NCBI RefSeq assembly: GCF_011320115.1
Contig: NZ_JAANOZ010000004.1
Span: 124,001 to 188,000, forward strand
Length of the DNA: 64,000 nt
DNA from: Croceibacterium segetis
Lineage (GTDB): Bacteria > Pseudomonadota > Alphaproteobacteria > Sphingomonadales > Sphingomonadaceae
Direction: 5' to 3'
How positions within the stretch are numbered: the first letter of the stretch is position 1; each line of letters begins with the position of its first letter. Under the pieces are notes generated by a model. The model ran no database searches and was not told the origin of the DNA. It saw nothing but the letters and a program-made list of their open reading frames with translations. Shown in pieces: positions 37,527-47,559 of the stretch. Made by a program: the position numbers and the translations under genes.

Positions 37527-37973
37527 ATGCGAAAGATCGTCTTCAGCTCCGGCCTGGGTCTGGTCGCTGCGGCCATGCCCGCGCACGGCGCCGCGGTGTT
37601 TCCGGTCGCCGTCGAGCCTGCCGGCGTCAGCGAAGCCGGCCGGGTCGCCTTCCTCCAGGTCGGCAACACGCAAGGCATTCTGATCGGCCTGAACAAGCCG
37701 GGCGCCACGGAGCAGATCAAGCAGAACGCGCCCGCCCACAAAGCGGATTCGCCCTACGACAAGATGAAGGCCGAAGCCCAGCTCAAGATCCAGGGCCAGA
37801 ACAAGATCGGCAATACCAACCAGCTCAAGACCGAGGACCAGCTCAAGATCAAGAACGAGAGCCAGCTGAAGATCAAGAACGACGCGCAGCTCAAGCTCGG
37901 CACCGGCAGTCAGCTCAAGGTCGGGGGCACCGACTCGATCGTGCGGCCGAACTGCCTGCAACCGGGCCAGTAG
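37527..37973 (+). CDS. secreted Q-L-K octad repeat protein, copy 2
   Basis: A 148-residue paralogue of the preceding gene, nearly identical over the first 60 residues (signal peptide, FPVAVEPAGVSEAGRVAFLQ, LIGLNKPGAT). The tail is more regular: QLK at residues 85, 99, 105, 113, 121 and 129, with a strict 8-residue period from 105 to 129 (DQLKIKNE, SQLKIKND, AQLKLGTG, SQLKVGGT). It ends with one Cys (PNC) and LQPGQ. The ribosome site GGTGGAGG is good. The methyltransferase gene begins 33 nt downstream, so the three genes look like one operon. Confidence 0.72.
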   Translation: MRKIVFSSGLGLVAAAMPAHGAAVFPVAVEPAGVSEAGRVAFLQVGNTQGILIGLNKPGATEQIKQNAPAHKADSPYDKMKAEAQLKIQGQNKIGNTNQLKTEDQLKIKNESQLKIKNDAQLKLGTGSQLKVGGTDSIVRPNCLQPGQ

Positions 37974-38006
37974 GGCCGGCGCCGTGGCGAATTCCCAGGA
38001 GTTGGA

Positions 38007-39389
38007 TTGACGTCGACATCCAAGGGCGCCGCGCCTGACCGGCTGAGGACGATCGACGGCTACATCGCCGACACGCCTTACCCGAGCAATTTCCATTCGT
38101 CGTTCCAGCCGCCGTGGACCGACTGGAACCTCGAGCGCCGCGGCATCCGGCCACCCCGGTCGGCGGCTAAACCCTTCCGCTACGTCGATCTGGGCTGCGG
38201 CGATGCCTTCGGGTTGATCGCCACCGCCGTCGCCCATCCGCAGGGCCATTTCGTCGGCGTCGACGCGATGCCCGAGCACGTCGAACGAGGGCAGCGGCTG
38301 ATCGATGCGGCCGGCATCGGCAACGTCACGCTCCACTGCGAGGAGTTCGCCGCGGCAGGCTCGCTAGCGCTCGGCGACGCCGATTATGTCGTCGCGCAGG
38401 GCGTGCTGGCGTGGATCAGCGCGACCGCCCGCGCCGCACTGCTCGACCTCGCGGCAAGCTGGCTGCGCCCCGGCGGCGCCTTTACGGTCGGCTACAACTG
38501 CTTCCCCGGCTGGAGCGAAATTTACGGACTCCAGCGCCTGATCGTCACCTTGGCCCAGAGCGCACGCGGTTCGTCGGTGGAGCGCTTCGCCCAGGCACTG
38601 GAGACCGTGAGGACGACCGCAATCTTCCCGCCTTCGGTGTGGGAGTGGCTCGATCCGTTGCTCGAACGCCTGCCGCCCGCATACTTCGCGCACGAGTATC
38701 TCAACGGACATTGGCAGCCGTCGTGGTCGGCTGACGTTATTGCCGCGCTGGCCGAACGAGGTCTCGACTTCGTCGGCCAGGCCAGCGCCGGACGGATGCG
38801 CGAAGACCTCAGCTTCCCTTCGGAATGGCGAGAGGCACTCACCGCCATGCCGAGCGCGGCAGCGCGCGAGCTGGCGGCGGACCTGCAGAGCGGGACCTGG
38901 TATCGCCAGGATATCTACGTCAAACGCCCGCACCGGCGGATTACCGCGAGCAAGCTTCCGGCCAAGCTGCTGGAGCGCTGGTGGCTGCTGACCGAGCCGG
39001 CAGGGCAGGTCGAATTCAGCTACGCGACTTCGGCGGGAACCTTCGAGTTCGATAATGCCGCGTCGCGAGCGATCGTCAGTGCGCTCGGCGAAGGGCCTCG
39101 TCCGCTGTCCGCGATAGGCGGCTTCGCGCCCGCCGATCTCATCAACAGCATCGACGCGCTCTATGCTGCCCGGCTCGTGATTCCGCTCGATCCGCCGGGC
39201 AAGACGGCGGCGGATTCGTTCAACCGGCTCTTACGCGAACAAGGCCATGACAGCGGCGGGGTGGCAACGGCCCATGGGGCCTTGCCGATCGACGCAGCCA
39301 GCCTGGAGCAGCTTGGTGAGGCCGACTTGAGCCGTCTCGGACTGATCCCCGGCGGAGGGGCTCGCCAGCGCAAAACACCGGCTAATTGA
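38007..39389 (+). CDS. SAM-dependent methyltransferase with regulatory domain (PKMT-like)
   Basis: A 460-residue protein. N-terminal class I methyltransferase: opening block YPSNFHSSFQPPWTDW, SAM motif I VDLGCGDAFG (60-69), acidic residue in GVDAMPE (Asp86), and GVLAWIS. Residues about 220-330 match the methyltransferase regulatory domain (PF10119 type), followed by a C-terminal winged region. This layout is that of bacterial protein-lysine methyltransferases such as the rickettsial PKMT enzymes that modify OmpB. It starts with TTG (38007) behind AGGAG. The two Lys-rich repeat proteins directly upstream are plausible substrates (inference). Confidence 0.8.
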   Translation: MTSTSKGAAPDRLRTIDGYIADTPYPSNFHSSFQPPWTDWNLERRGIRPPRSAAKPFRYVDLGCGDAFGLIATAVAHPQGHFVGVDAMPEHVERGQRLIDAAGIGNVTLHCEEFAAAGSLALGDADYVVAQGVLAWISATARAALLDLAASWLRPGGAFTVGYNCFPGWSEIYGLQRLIVTLAQSARGSSVERFAQALETVRTTAIFPPSVWEWLDPLLERLPPAYFAHEYLNGHWQPSWSADVIAALAERGLDFVGQASAGRMREDLSFPSEWREALTAMPSAAARELAADLQSGTWYRQDIYVKRPHRRITASKLPAKLLERWWLLTEPAGQVEFSYATSAGTFEFDNAASRAIVSALGEGPRPLSAIGGFAPADLINSIDALYAARLVIPLDPPGKTAADSFNRLLREQGHDSGGVATAHGALPIDAASLEQLGEADLSRLGLIPGGGARQRKTPAN

Positions 39390-39408
39390 AAGCCTCGACC
39401 CCAAAAGT

Positions 39409-40269
39409 TCAGGCCGAGGCGGACTTGCGTAGCAACATGGCGGACTGGAAGTGGTAGAATCGCTCTTCGTAGGCGACCACGTCCATCCATTTCGACCACT
39501 TCCGCGTTATGTAATCCCGGTCGTAAAAGACCCGCGAGGAAGGATCGTTGTCGAAATAGAACATTTCGCAATCGGCTCTCGAAACCGCGTGCTTGCGCTC
39601 GAGGCGCTTCAATTGCGCGATGGTCGAGGGCACCAGGACATCGGCGTAAGTTGTCCGCATTTCCTCGGCGCTGACCTTGTCCTGGACCGTCGCGTAAAGA
39701 TGCCCCTGCGGCTTTAGCACGCGGCGGATCTCGAGCAGCCACGCGTCGGCCAGGTCGGTGATGTGCGTGAATACCGAGGCACAGAACACAAAGTCGAAAT
39801 AGTTGTCGGCGAAGGGCAGATGCGGCGCCGTGCTGACGGTGACGAAATTCAGTTCGGGCAAGTTACGCTGGCACCAGAAGATGTGCGGGGCGCTGATATC
39901 CGCGCCCCAGATCTCGGATTCTTCGGTTCGCGGGAAGTGGCGCGTCATCCGGCCGGCAGCGCAACCGAGGTCGAGCGCGACGCGCGGATGCGATATGCCC
40001 TTTGCCGCAAGAAGCGAGACGACCGCCTCCATGTCCGCGCGGCCCTCGGCCAGGTACTCCTCGCTGGTGCCCAAGTAGCCGACCCAGAGCCTCCGCGGGG
40101 GTACTTCCTCCCGCTCACCGCGAGTGAGCACGACCGGGCTGCCGCTCTCGTCGAGCGGGCGCAGTTTGCCGGTGACGTGCGAAGTGGCACGGATGCCAAG
40201 GTGAAACAGCGGCCTCACGAGCGCAAAGATCAGCTCGCGAACGCGCCAATTGAATTTGGACATCATCAT
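39409..40269 (-). CDS. class I SAM-dependent methyltransferase
   Basis: A 286-residue methyltransferase. It has motif I VALDLGCAAGRMTRHF, the acidic residue in WGADIS, and the post-motif FCASVFTHITDLADAWLLEI (Methyltransf_11 type). The N-terminus is hydrophobic/basic (FALVRPLFHLGI) and may touch the membrane. The substrate is unknown; relatives act on glycans, lipids or sugar nucleotides. It is convergent with the PKMT-like gene (19-nt gap) and is followed by gatB on the same strand, whose start lies elsewhere. Confidence 0.85.
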   Translation of the reverse strand: MMMSKFNWRVRELIFALVRPLFHLGIRATSHVTGKLRPLDESGSPVVLTRGEREEVPPRRLWVGYLGTSEEYLAEGRADMEAVVSLLAAKGISHPRVALDLGCAAGRMTRHFPRTEESEIWGADISAPHIFWCQRNLPELNFVTVSTAPHLPFADNYFDFVFCASVFTHITDLADAWLLEIRRVLKPQGHLYATVQDKVSAEEMRTTYADVLVPSTIAQLKRLERKHAVSRADCEMFYFDNDPSSRVFYDRDYITRKWSKWMDVVAYEERFYHFQSAMLLRKSASA

Positions 40270-40287
40270 GGCGCCCCCCGTCGGCCG

Positions 40288-41784
40288 TCAGCCGAGCTTC
40301 TGTTTCAGTAACTCGTTGACCACCTGCGGATTGGCCTTGCCCTGCATCGCCTTCATCGTCTGGCCGACGAAGAAGCCGAACAGCGCTTCCTTGCCGGCCT
40401 TGTAGTCGGCGACTTTGTCGGCGTTGTCGGCAAGGACCTTGTCGATCGCCGCTTCGATCGCGCCGCTGTCGCTTTCCTGCTTGAGCCCTTCGCGCTCGAC
40501 GATCGCGCCCGCGCTATCGCCGGTCTCGAGCATCCTTTCGAGAACCTGCTTGGCGATCGAGCCGGAGATCGTGCCCTTGCCGATCAGCGCGAGCAGCTCG
40601 GCGGCCTGCTCGTGGCTCACCGGGCTGTCGGCGAGCGAATGCCCGCCCTTGTTGAGCGCGCCGAAGAATTCGCTGATCAGCCAGTTGGCGGCCTGCTTGG
40701 CGACTTCGGCCTCGCTCTTGCCCTGCGCGGCCGCGGTTTCGCTGAGGAGCGCTTCGAACCAGCGGGCGGTCTCCACCTCCGCGGTCAGGACGGCGGCGTT
40801 GTAATCGCTCAACCCGAGTGCCTCGATGTAGCGCCGCCGCTTGGCATCGGGCAGCTCGGGCAGGCTGGCGCGGCACTCGGCGACGAAGGCGTCGTCGAGC
40901 TCGAGCGGCAGCAGGTCGGGATCGGGGAAGTAGCGGTAATCGTGCGCGTCTTCCTTGCTGCGCATCGAGCGGGTGGTGCCGGTGCCCGGATCGAACAGCC
41001 GGGTTTCCTGGACGATCGTGCCGCCGTCTTCGAGCACTTCGACCTGGCGCCGGGCCTCGTGCTCGATGGTCGCCATCACGAACCGGACCGAGTTGACGTT
41101 CTTGGTCTCGGTCCGCGTGCCGAATTCGTCGCCCGGCTTGCGCACGCTGACGTTGACGTCGGCGCGCATCGAGCCTTCCTCCATGTTGCCGTCGCAGCTG
41201 CCGACGTAGCGCAGGATCGACCTCAGCTTGCGGACATAGGCGCCGGCCTCGGCGGGGCTGCGCATGTCGGGCCGGCTGACGATCTCCATCAGCGCCACGC
41301 CCGAGCGGTTCAAGTCGACGTAGCTCATCGTCGGGTGCTGGTCGTGCATCAGCTTGCCGGCGTCCTGCTCGACGTGGATGCGCTCGATGCCGATCGTCTT
41401 GTCCTCAGGGATCCCGGCCTTCTCGTCGGCCTCGATCGTCAACGCGCCCTCGCCCACCAGTGGGTGGTAGAGCTGGCTGATCTGGTAGCCCTGCGGCAAA
41501 TCGGCGTAGAAGTAGTTCTTGCGGTCGAACCGGCTCCACTTGTTGATCTGCGCCTCGATCGCGAGCCCGGTGCGAACCGCCTGGCGGATGCACTCGCGGT
41601 TGGGCACCGGCAGCATGCCGGGCATCGCCGCGTCGACCAGGCTCACCTGCGCGTTGGGCTCGGCCCCGAATTCGGTGCTGGCGCCCGAGAAGAGCTTGGC
41701 CTTGCTGGTGACCTGCGCGTGGACTTCGAGGCCGATGACGACCTCCCATTCGCCGGTGGCGCCGTGGATGCGGTAAGTGCTCAT
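40288..41784 (-). CDS. gatB: Asp-tRNA(Asn)/Glu-tRNA(Gln) amidotransferase subunit B
   Basis: A 498-residue GatB. It activates mischarged Glu-tRNA(Gln) or Asp-tRNA(Asn) by phosphorylation and passes ammonia from GatA. Motifs: [58 protein letters not shown]-type stretch ([13 protein letters not shown]), and the C-terminal YqeY-like tail domain (QKLG end). gatC and gatA lie further upstream on the same strand but are separated by an acyltransferase gene. Confidence 0.97.
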   Translation of the reverse strand: MSTYRIHGATGEWEVVIGLEVHAQVTSKAKLFSGASTEFGAEPNAQVSLVDAAMPGMLPVPNRECIRQAVRTGLAIEAQINKWSRFDRKNYFYADLPQGYQISQLYHPLVGEGALTIEADEKAGIPEDKTIGIERIHVEQDAGKLMHDQHPTMSYVDLNRSGVALMEIVSRPDMRSPAEAGAYVRKLRSILRYVGSCDGNMEEGSMRADVNVSVRKPGDEFGTRTETKNVNSVRFVMATIEHEARRQVEVLEDGGTIVQETRLFDPGTGTTRSMRSKEDAHDYRYFPDPDLLPLELDDAFVAECRASLPELPDAKRRRYIEALGLSDYNAAVLTAEVETARWFEALLSETAAAQGKSEAEVAKQAANWLISEFFGALNKGGHSLADSPVSHEQAAELLALIGKGTISGSIAKQVLERMLETGDSAGAIVEREGLKQESDSGAIEAAIDKVLADNADKVADYKAGKEALFGFFVGQTMKAMQGKANPQVVNELLKQKLG

Positions 41785-41850
41785 GGGCGCCGCGATAGGA
41801 CGGCTAGGCGGGCCTGAAAAGGGGGCAGAACACAGCCGGCGCCACAGCGC

Positions 41851-43017
41851 CTAAATGGTGGGGGCGGTCTGCTCCGCATTCGGCGCACCGCGGCGACGCG
41901 CTTCCCGCCGGGCCCATTGCCGGCCCGGCGCCTCGATCAGGCGATAAGTCTGCGAGGCGAGCGCGATGCACAACGCGGCAACCGCCAGCGTCAGCGCAGT
42001 ATTCCACCATATGCCAAGATCGATCGCATCGAGGCCGGCCGTTCCCGAGGACTTTAGAAGATCGTCGCGTCCGAGCCGAGCCAGAACCTTCGTGAGCGCC
42101 TGCGAAACGACCGCGATGACCAGCAGGTGGATCATGTAGATCGAATAGGACCACCGCCCGAGCGCCCTCATCGGTCTGGTCGCCAAGATCCGCGTGACGA
42201 AACCCCGTCCGTGGGCGAACAGCAGGATGGCGAGCAAGAACGAAAGATCGCAGGCGAGCAGCCGCCAGCTGTCGTCGCCGAGCAGTGCAACGAGGGTCGC
42301 TGCCAGGAGGAGCGCAAGTCCCTCCGCCGCGCCAGGCGCCGGAAGCCGGCCGATGGCGCTGTGGCGGCAATATGCCGCATATCCTGTAACTCCCAGCCCG
42401 AAACCGATCAGGCACCGTTGCAGCATATCCGTGAATACCGGCCAGTTCAGGCCAGCGAGATAGCCAGACAGCGCGAGAAGCCAGATCGCCGCGGCCGCGA
42501 GGTAGCCGAACCGGCCACGCCCGAACAACAGGGCAGCCAGCAAGTAAGCAGCCAATTCGACCGAGACCGACCAACTCGCAAAGTTGTATACGTTTGGATC
42601 GTTCGGGACGTACCCGTCCAGCATCAGCAAAGCGCGCGCAAGATAATCCCCGCCATGGCTTCCCCCGAACAGCGCCCGTCCGCTGGCGAGCTTTGCGACA
42701 GCGAATGCAGAGACGACCGCGAATTGCATAGGATAGAGCCGTCCCACGCGCAAAAACATGAAAGTCACACGGGAAAATCCTTGCGTCAGGCGTTCGCCAT
42801 AGGCGGCGGTGATGACGAAGCCCGACAGAACGAAGAAGAAATCGACGAAGATCGGACCGGCGCGGACGAGCCGCAGGCCGGAAATCAGCCCAAAATCGCC
42901 GAAGTGAAAGAACATCACCATCACGGCTGCCACGCCGCGCAGCGAATCGAGCGCTTCGAACCGACCGGCGGCCAGCGGCCGTGGCGGCCCGCTGTTGCTA
43001 TGTTTCCCCCCGTCCAC
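41851..43017 (-). CDS. acyltransferase family 3 membrane protein (OafA/YrhL type)
   Basis: A 388-residue integral membrane acyltransferase with about ten hydrophobic helices. The family entry motif is EALDSLRGVAAVMVMFFHFG (the conserved R-G and His), and FFFVLSGFVIT matches the second conserved block. Such enzymes acetylate or succinylate surface glycans. The GTG start (43017) is the first in frame. It interrupts gatCAB between gatA and gatB with 265 nt of non-coding DNA on the gatA side, suggesting later insertion. Confidence 0.9.
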   Translation of the reverse strand: MDGGKHSNSGPPRPLAAGRFEALDSLRGVAAVMVMFFHFGDFGLISGLRLVRAGPIFVDFFFVLSGFVITAAYGERLTQGFSRVTFMFLRVGRLYPMQFAVVSAFAVAKLASGRALFGGSHGGDYLARALLMLDGYVPNDPNVYNFASWSVSVELAAYLLAALLFGRGRFGYLAAAAIWLLALSGYLAGLNWPVFTDMLQRCLIGFGLGVTGYAAYCRHSAIGRLPAPGAAEGLALLLAATLVALLGDDSWRLLACDLSFLLAILLFAHGRGFVTRILATRPMRALGRWSYSIYMIHLLVIAVVSQALTKVLARLGRDDLLKSSGTAGLDAIDLGIWWNTALTLAVAALCIALASQTYRLIEAPGRQWARREARRRGAPNAEQTAPTI

Positions 43018-43282
43018 GCACCGTCCCTATAGGCAATAGGCCCCGGGATATGGATATGGCATCAGGGCGTCATGGCAATCTGTCGAAAGTTAGTGCCCAG
43101 TTTTCGGACAGTTATGGCGCGAGCGGGCCCGCGCCGGTCACCGCTGTCGCGACGGCGTGGACATGCGGAATTGTCGGCGGGCTGATCGGCGCCGCCACCA
43201 GGCGCACGCAATGTCGCCAGCTGCCCTCGAAGCCCCTCAGGACGAGTAGGCGCCTACGATCGCGCGAACGGCTCGTCCGCGG

Positions 43283-44767
43283 CTACCACCAGCGCTCCGG
43301 CCGAGCCGCGAACCCCGCTCGCTGCTCGATCGCCAGGCCGGCATCGAGCACGCCCTGCTCGTCGAACGTCTTGCCGATAATCTGCAGGCCGAGCGGCAGG
43401 CCTTCGGAGTTGAGTCCGGCGGGCACGCTCATCGCCGGAAGCCCGGCGAGGCTGGCGGGGACGGCGAAGACGTCGTTGAGGTACATCGCGATCGGGTCGT
43501 CGCTCTTTTCGCCGAGGGCGAAGGCGGCGCTTGGCGCGGTGGGGGCGAGAATCACGTCGCACCGCTCGAAGGCCGCGGCGAAGTCGCGCTGGATCAGCGT
43601 GCGGACCTTCATCGCCTGGGTGTAGTAAGCGTCGTAGAAGCCCGCGCTGAGCACGTAAGTGCCGATCAGGATGCGGCGCTTGACCTCGTCGCCGAAGCCG
43701 GCCGCGCGCGTCGCGGCGTACATTTCCTGAAGGTTGGCCCGTTCGGGCATTTCACGCAGCCCGTAACGGACGCCGTCGTAACGGGCGAGGTTGCTCGAGG
43801 CTTCGGCAGGCGCGACGATGTAGTACGCCGGCAGTGCGTATTTTGTGTGTGGCAGGCTGATGTCGACCACTTCGGCGCCGGCGTCCTTGAGCCAGGCGAC
43901 GCCCTGGTCCCAGCTTGCGGCGATCTCGGCGTCCATCCCGTCCATCCGGTATTCGCGCGGGATGCCCACACGCTTCCCGCGCAGATCGGCGTTGAGCGCC
44001 CCGGCCCAGTCGGGGACCGGCATATCGAGACTGGTCGAATCCTTTGGGTCGAACCCGGCCATCGCGCCGAGCATGATCGCGCAGTCTTCGACCGAGCGCG
44101 CCATCGGCCCGGCCTGGTCGAGGCTGCTGGCGAAAGCGACGATGCCCCAGCGGCTGCAGCGGCCGTAGGTCGGCTTGATCCCGCAGATGCCGGTGAAGGC
44201 CGCCGGCTGGCGGATCGAGCCGCCGGTGTCGGTGCCGGTCGCGGCCGGGCACAGGCGAGCGGAGACCGCGGTGCTGGAGCCACCGGAAGAACCGCCGGGC
44301 GCGAGCGGCGCGTTGCCGCCGTCCTTGCGCCGCCACGGGCTGATCACGTTGCCGTAGAACGAGGTCTCGTTCGACGAGCCCATCGCGAACTGGTCCATGT
44401 TGAGCTTGCCGAGCATGCCTGCCCCGGCGTCCCATAGCTTCTGGCTGACCGCGCTCTCGTACTCCGGAATGAAGTGATCGAGGATGTGGCTAGCGGCGGT
44501 GGTCTGCACACCCTTGGTGGCGAACAGGTCCTTCATCCCGATCGGCACCCCCGCCATGCTGGCGAGCGGCTCCCCCGCCGCGCGATCCGCATCGACCTTC
44601 GCGGCCGCTTCGAGTGCCTTTTCGGGCGTGGCGACGATGAACGCGTTGAGGTCCTTCGCCGCGGCGACGTTGGCGTTGAACGCCTCGGCCACCTCGCGCG
44701 CGCTGAACTCGCCCGCGGCGACCCCGTCGCGGATCGCCTTGACGCCCAGATCGGTAAGCTGGGTCAT
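43283..44767 (-). CDS. gatA: Asp-tRNA(Asn)/Glu-tRNA(Gln) amidotransferase subunit A
   Basis: A 494-residue amidase-signature glutaminase that supplies ammonia to GatB. The catalytic triad is visible: Lys in [10 protein letters not shown], cis-Ser and nucleophile Ser in PGGSSGGSS and TGGSIRQPA. The length is standard. The start overlaps the gatC stop (ATGA). Confidence 0.97.
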   Translation of the reverse strand: MTQLTDLGVKAIRDGVAAGEFSAREVAEAFNANVAAAKDLNAFIVATPEKALEAAAKVDADRAAGEPLASMAGVPIGMKDLFATKGVQTTAASHILDHFIPEYESAVSQKLWDAGAGMLGKLNMDQFAMGSSNETSFYGNVISPWRRKDGGNAPLAPGGSSGGSSTAVSARLCPAATGTDTGGSIRQPAAFTGICGIKPTYGRCSRWGIVAFASSLDQAGPMARSVEDCAIMLGAMAGFDPKDSTSLDMPVPDWAGALNADLRGKRVGIPREYRMDGMDAEIAASWDQGVAWLKDAGAEVVDISLPHTKYALPAYYIVAPAEASSNLARYDGVRYGLREMPERANLQEMYAATRAAGFGDEVKRRILIGTYVLSAGFYDAYYTQAMKVRTLIQRDFAAAFERCDVILAPTAPSAAFALGEKSDDPIAMYLNDVFAVPASLAGLPAMSVPAGLNSEGLPLGLQIIGKTFDEQGVLDAGLAIEQRAGFAARPERWW

Positions 44768-45066
44768 TCGATAACTTTCGGAACGCCGAAGAAGCCGTGC
44801 TCGGGCGCGGGCGCGTTGGCGAGAACCTTGTCGCGGATGCCGCCGCCGGTCAGCGGATCGGCATCGACCACGTCGTCGCGCAGGCGCAGGGCCTGCGGGA
44901 TCACCGCGGTCATCGGCTCGACGCCGGAAGTGTCGACTTCGCCGAGTTGCTCGACCCAGGCGAGGATGTTGTTGAACTCGGGCACCATCCGGTCGAGGGC
45001 GTCCCCGTCCATCTCGATGCGCGCCAGGCTGGCAATCTTGGCCACTGTCTTACGGTCTACGGACAT
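44764..45066 (-). CDS. gatC: Asp-tRNA(Asn)/Glu-tRNA(Gln) amidotransferase subunit C
   Basis: A 100-residue GatC, which wraps around and stabilises the GatAB complex. It has [12 protein letters not shown] at the N-terminus, [20 protein letters not shown] in the middle and [11 protein letters not shown] at the end, all family-typical. The start is taken at 45066 (MSVDRKTV); twelve upstream codons are open but unlike the family. It overlaps gatA by 4 nt. Confidence 0.95.
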   Translation of the reverse strand: MSVDRKTVAKIASLARIEMDGDALDRMVPEFNNILAWVEQLGEVDTSGVEPMTAVIPQALRLRDDVVDADPLTGGGIRDKVLANAPAPEHGFFGVPKVIE

Positions 45067-45115
45067 GCGCGCGGCCCTAGCCGGGCGGGCCGGGCGCTTC
45101 AAGCGGCGCGACGCG

Positions 45116-46798
45116 CTAATCCAGCGGCGGGCCGACCGGCCTGCCGTCGATAAAGATGTAGCGCTTGGGCATCTCGCGGATTTCGACCTTCGAGTTATCG
45201 TTCACGAGGACCGCGGCGGGCGCGATTTCGGGTTCGGCCGTCGCAGGCTTGCCCTCGCCTAGCAGGAACACCTGGTAACCCGCGCCTTCGACCAGCGCCA
45301 CGCGCCGCCGGCCGTCGGGTGCCGGGCTGATCTCGAGCGCGACGCAGCGCTCGCGGCAGCGCCAGCGGTCGGCGGTGAGGAAGTCGGTCACCAGCTTTCG
45401 CAGTGCCCGGTCGTTTGGCTGCACCGTCACCGGCACTTCGTCGGCAGTGCGGATCTCCGGTTGCGGGCCGTAGACGTGCTCGGTCTGGCGCAACGCAATT
45501 TGCGCGCGTTCGGCGATCGCCGCGCGCGGGCTTTTGGCTAGTCGCGCCAACGCCCGCTTGCCGGCGTCGCCGAAGTCCCACCTGAGCGCCGCGAAGTCGA
45601 ACTCCTCTGGCGAAACCTTGCCGCTTTCGAGCCGGTGCAACTGGTTGCCCGCCGAGATGCGACCGAAGTCGAGCAGCGGCAGCGCGAGCAGCAGCGCCAG
45701 CACGCAGGCGCCGAGCGCCAGGACGAAGTTCGCCTCCCGCAAGCGACGCGTCCAGCGAGCCTTGCCGCCGCGAACCAGCGCGACCCAGTAACCCAGGCCC
45801 CAGGCGCAGGCGACGAGCACCGTCACCAATGCCCACAGCCGCTCGGGCGCCAGGCCGTACTGGTTGAGCCGGAGGCCGAGCGAGACGGCGGCGAACACCG
45901 CCAGCGGCAGGATGACGACGGCGAGCGCAAACGCGGCGATGCGCATCACGCGATTGCCGGTCATCGCCTCGTCGCTCTGCCGCAGGATCACGCTGGCGAG
46001 GACGAACGCGCCCGCGGCGCAAGCCAGCAGGGTCGGCGTGGCGTTGCGCGTCGCTTCCCACAGCACTTGCGGGCCCGAAATCGCGCTCGCCAGCAGGAAT
46101 ATCACCAGGCCGACGGCCAGCGGCACCGCCAGCAGCGACAGCACCAGCAGCACGACCGATTGCAGCGTCGCGAGGATCTTCAACTGGTTGCGCAAAGTGC
46201 CGAGCGCGGCACCGAAGGCGAGGCCGGAGTAAGTCCAGCCGAACCAGCCGTCGTTCATCACGTCGTGAAGGAAATCGATCTTGAGCAGCTGGAATAGCTT
46301 GGCGAGGATCGCCAGCGCCACCCAAGATATTCCCGTGAAGGCGAGCGAACCGGCCGCGCTGATCGCGTCGGTCCAGATGTGGTGGTAGATGTCGGCATAA
46401 GGTGTTGCCAGCCGGCGCCTGAGGAATCCCGCCTGGAACAGCGGCAGCGCCAGCGCCGTTGCGACAACCCCGGCGGCAAAGCCGTACTGCTCGTCGGGCA
46501 AGTGGTCGCCGTAACGAACGGCGCGCCAGGCGAGCCCGGCCATCACCAGGCCGATCACCAGCGCAAAGATCGCAGGCTCTTTCCAGCGCCTCTCCTCGAG
46601 CGTGAAGGCGCTGGCCAGCGAGCCGAAGAACACGAACGCCGCCGCCGCGACTTGCCATGGCACGTCGTCGTTCTCGTGCGTGAGCAAGTGGATCAGCAAG
46701 CCGCCGAGGCCTAGCAGCCCGGCGAGCAGCCATGGGCGCAGCGGCCACTCGGGGGCGGCCGATTGCTCCGCTCCGTCATGCGTGAATTCGTCGCTCAT
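45116..46798 (-). CDS. DUF4153 membrane protein
   Basis: A 560-residue protein. About eleven hydrophobic segments lie in residues 25-380 ([22 protein letters not shown] end outside the membrane), followed by a soluble C-terminal domain of about 170 residues ending [21 protein letters not shown]. It matches the DUF4153 family, common in alphaproteobacteria; the function is unknown. It lies downstream of the FKBP isomerase on the same strand and upstream of gatC. Confidence 0.85.
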   Translation of the reverse strand: MSDEFTHDGAEQSAAPEWPLRPWLLAGLLGLGGLLIHLLTHENDDVPWQVAAAAFVFFGSLASAFTLEERRWKEPAIFALVIGLVMAGLAWRAVRYGDHLPDEQYGFAAGVVATALALPLFQAGFLRRRLATPYADIYHHIWTDAISAAGSLAFTGISWVALAILAKLFQLLKIDFLHDVMNDGWFGWTYSGLAFGAALGTLRNQLKILATLQSVVLLVLSLLAVPLAVGLVIFLLASAISGPQVLWEATRNATPTLLACAAGAFVLASVILRQSDEAMTGNRVMRIAAFALAVVILPLAVFAAVSLGLRLNQYGLAPERLWALVTVLVACAWGLGYWVALVRGGKARWTRRLREANFVLALGACVLALLLALPLLDFGRISAGNQLHRLESGKVSPEEFDFAALRWDFGDAGKRALARLAKSPRAAIAERAQIALRQTEHVYGPQPEIRTADEVPVTVQPNDRALRKLVTDFLTADRWRCRERCVALEISPAPDGRRRVALVEGAGYQVFLLGEGKPATAEPEIAPAAVLVNDNSKVEIREMPKRYIFIDGRPVGPPLD

Positions 46799-46905
46799 GC
46801 TGCCCTCCCCACCGCGAGTTCAGCAGCAGAATGGCCCCGATCGCCGGCAAAAGCATGAGCAAAATGTGAGGAATGGCCGCGACGGGCCACTCCTGGAACG
46901 GCCGC

Positions 46906-47478
46906 TTACTGCCCGGGCGCCGGTGCCGGGGCACCCGGAGCGCCGCCGGCGCCGCCCTGCTGCTGGAGCTGCTGCATCATCTGCTGTTGCTGCATCATCC
47001 GCAGAACCTCTTCCTGACTGCGGAATTCGATCAGATCGACGTCGAAAGTCAGGTCGCTGTTCGCCGGAATGACCACTTCGCCGGTCTGCTGGTTGCGCTT
47101 TTCCTCGGCGCCATAGGCTTGCGCGGCGGGGATGCGGATACGGTACTTGCCGCCGGCCTGCATCGCCTGCAGCGCGGTCGAGAACCCGGGCACGACGCCG
47201 GTAACCGGCATCGGCACGCCTTCGCTCTTGTCGAACACCTTGCCGTCGCCGAGCATGCCCTTGTAGTTGATCAGCGCGATGTCGGTGGTCGTCGGGCTCG
47301 GGCCCTTGCCCGCCTCCAGCGTCTCGATGGTCACTCCGCCGGCCAGCTTCTTCGCGTGCGGCACGTTGAGCCAGGCGACTCCGGCCGCGATCAGCAGCAC
47401 GACGATGACGCCGGCCCACAACTTGGTGAGCGAGCCCTTGCGGATCGGCTGCAGCGGGACGCGGGTGGGTTCGACCAT
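46906..47478 (-). CDS. FKBP-type peptidyl-prolyl cis-trans isomerase
   Basis: A 190-residue protein: a short cytoplasmic start, one membrane anchor (AGVIVVLLIAAGVAWLNV, residues about 20-38), then an FKBP domain (ALINYKGMLGDGKVFDKSEG, VVPGFSTALQAMQAGGKYRI, FDVDLIEF). It catalyses proline isomerisation of exported proteins at the periplasmic face. The tail is Gln/Met/Pro/Ala-rich (EVLRMMQQQQMMQQ). A terminator hairpin sits only 18 nt before its start codon, so expression may depend on read-through from rpsU. Confidence 0.92.
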   Translation of the reverse strand: MVEPTRVPLQPIRKGSLTKLWAGVIVVLLIAAGVAWLNVPHAKKLAGGVTIETLEAGKGPSPTTTDIALINYKGMLGDGKVFDKSEGVPMPVTGVVPGFSTALQAMQAGGKYRIRIPAAQAYGAEEKRNQQTGEVVIPANSDLTFDVDLIEFRSQEEVLRMMQQQQMMQQLQQQGGAGGAPGAPAPAPGQ

Positions 47479-47495
47479 GACAGTTCCTGGATGCG

Positions 47496-47527
47496 AAAAG
47501 GGCGCGGGAAATGACCCCGCGCCCCTT
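47496..47527 (-). terminator. intrinsic terminator after rpsU, directly before the FKBP gene
   Basis: On the minus strand: stem GGGCGCGGG (47524-47516), 7-nt loop, CCCGCGCCC (47508-47500), then TTTT (47499-47496). It is placed 33 nt after the rpsU stop and 18 nt before the FKBP start. Confidence 0.85.
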
Positions 47528-47559
47528 TGGCTTATCGCTTGTATGCTGACAAGCGCGGG

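Noticed and set aside
43018-43282. Open frame continuing from the gap upstream of the acyltransferase gene into gatA antisense
   Set aside because: Most of it is antisense to gatA; the remaining part has no family features or ribosome site.
46799-46905. Hydrophobic short frame between the DUF4153 and FKBP genes (minus strand, containing HILLMLLPAIGAILLLN)
   Set aside because: It looks like a membrane segment but has no start codon with a ribosome site; only 26 codons follow its first ATG. Comparison with relatives would decide.
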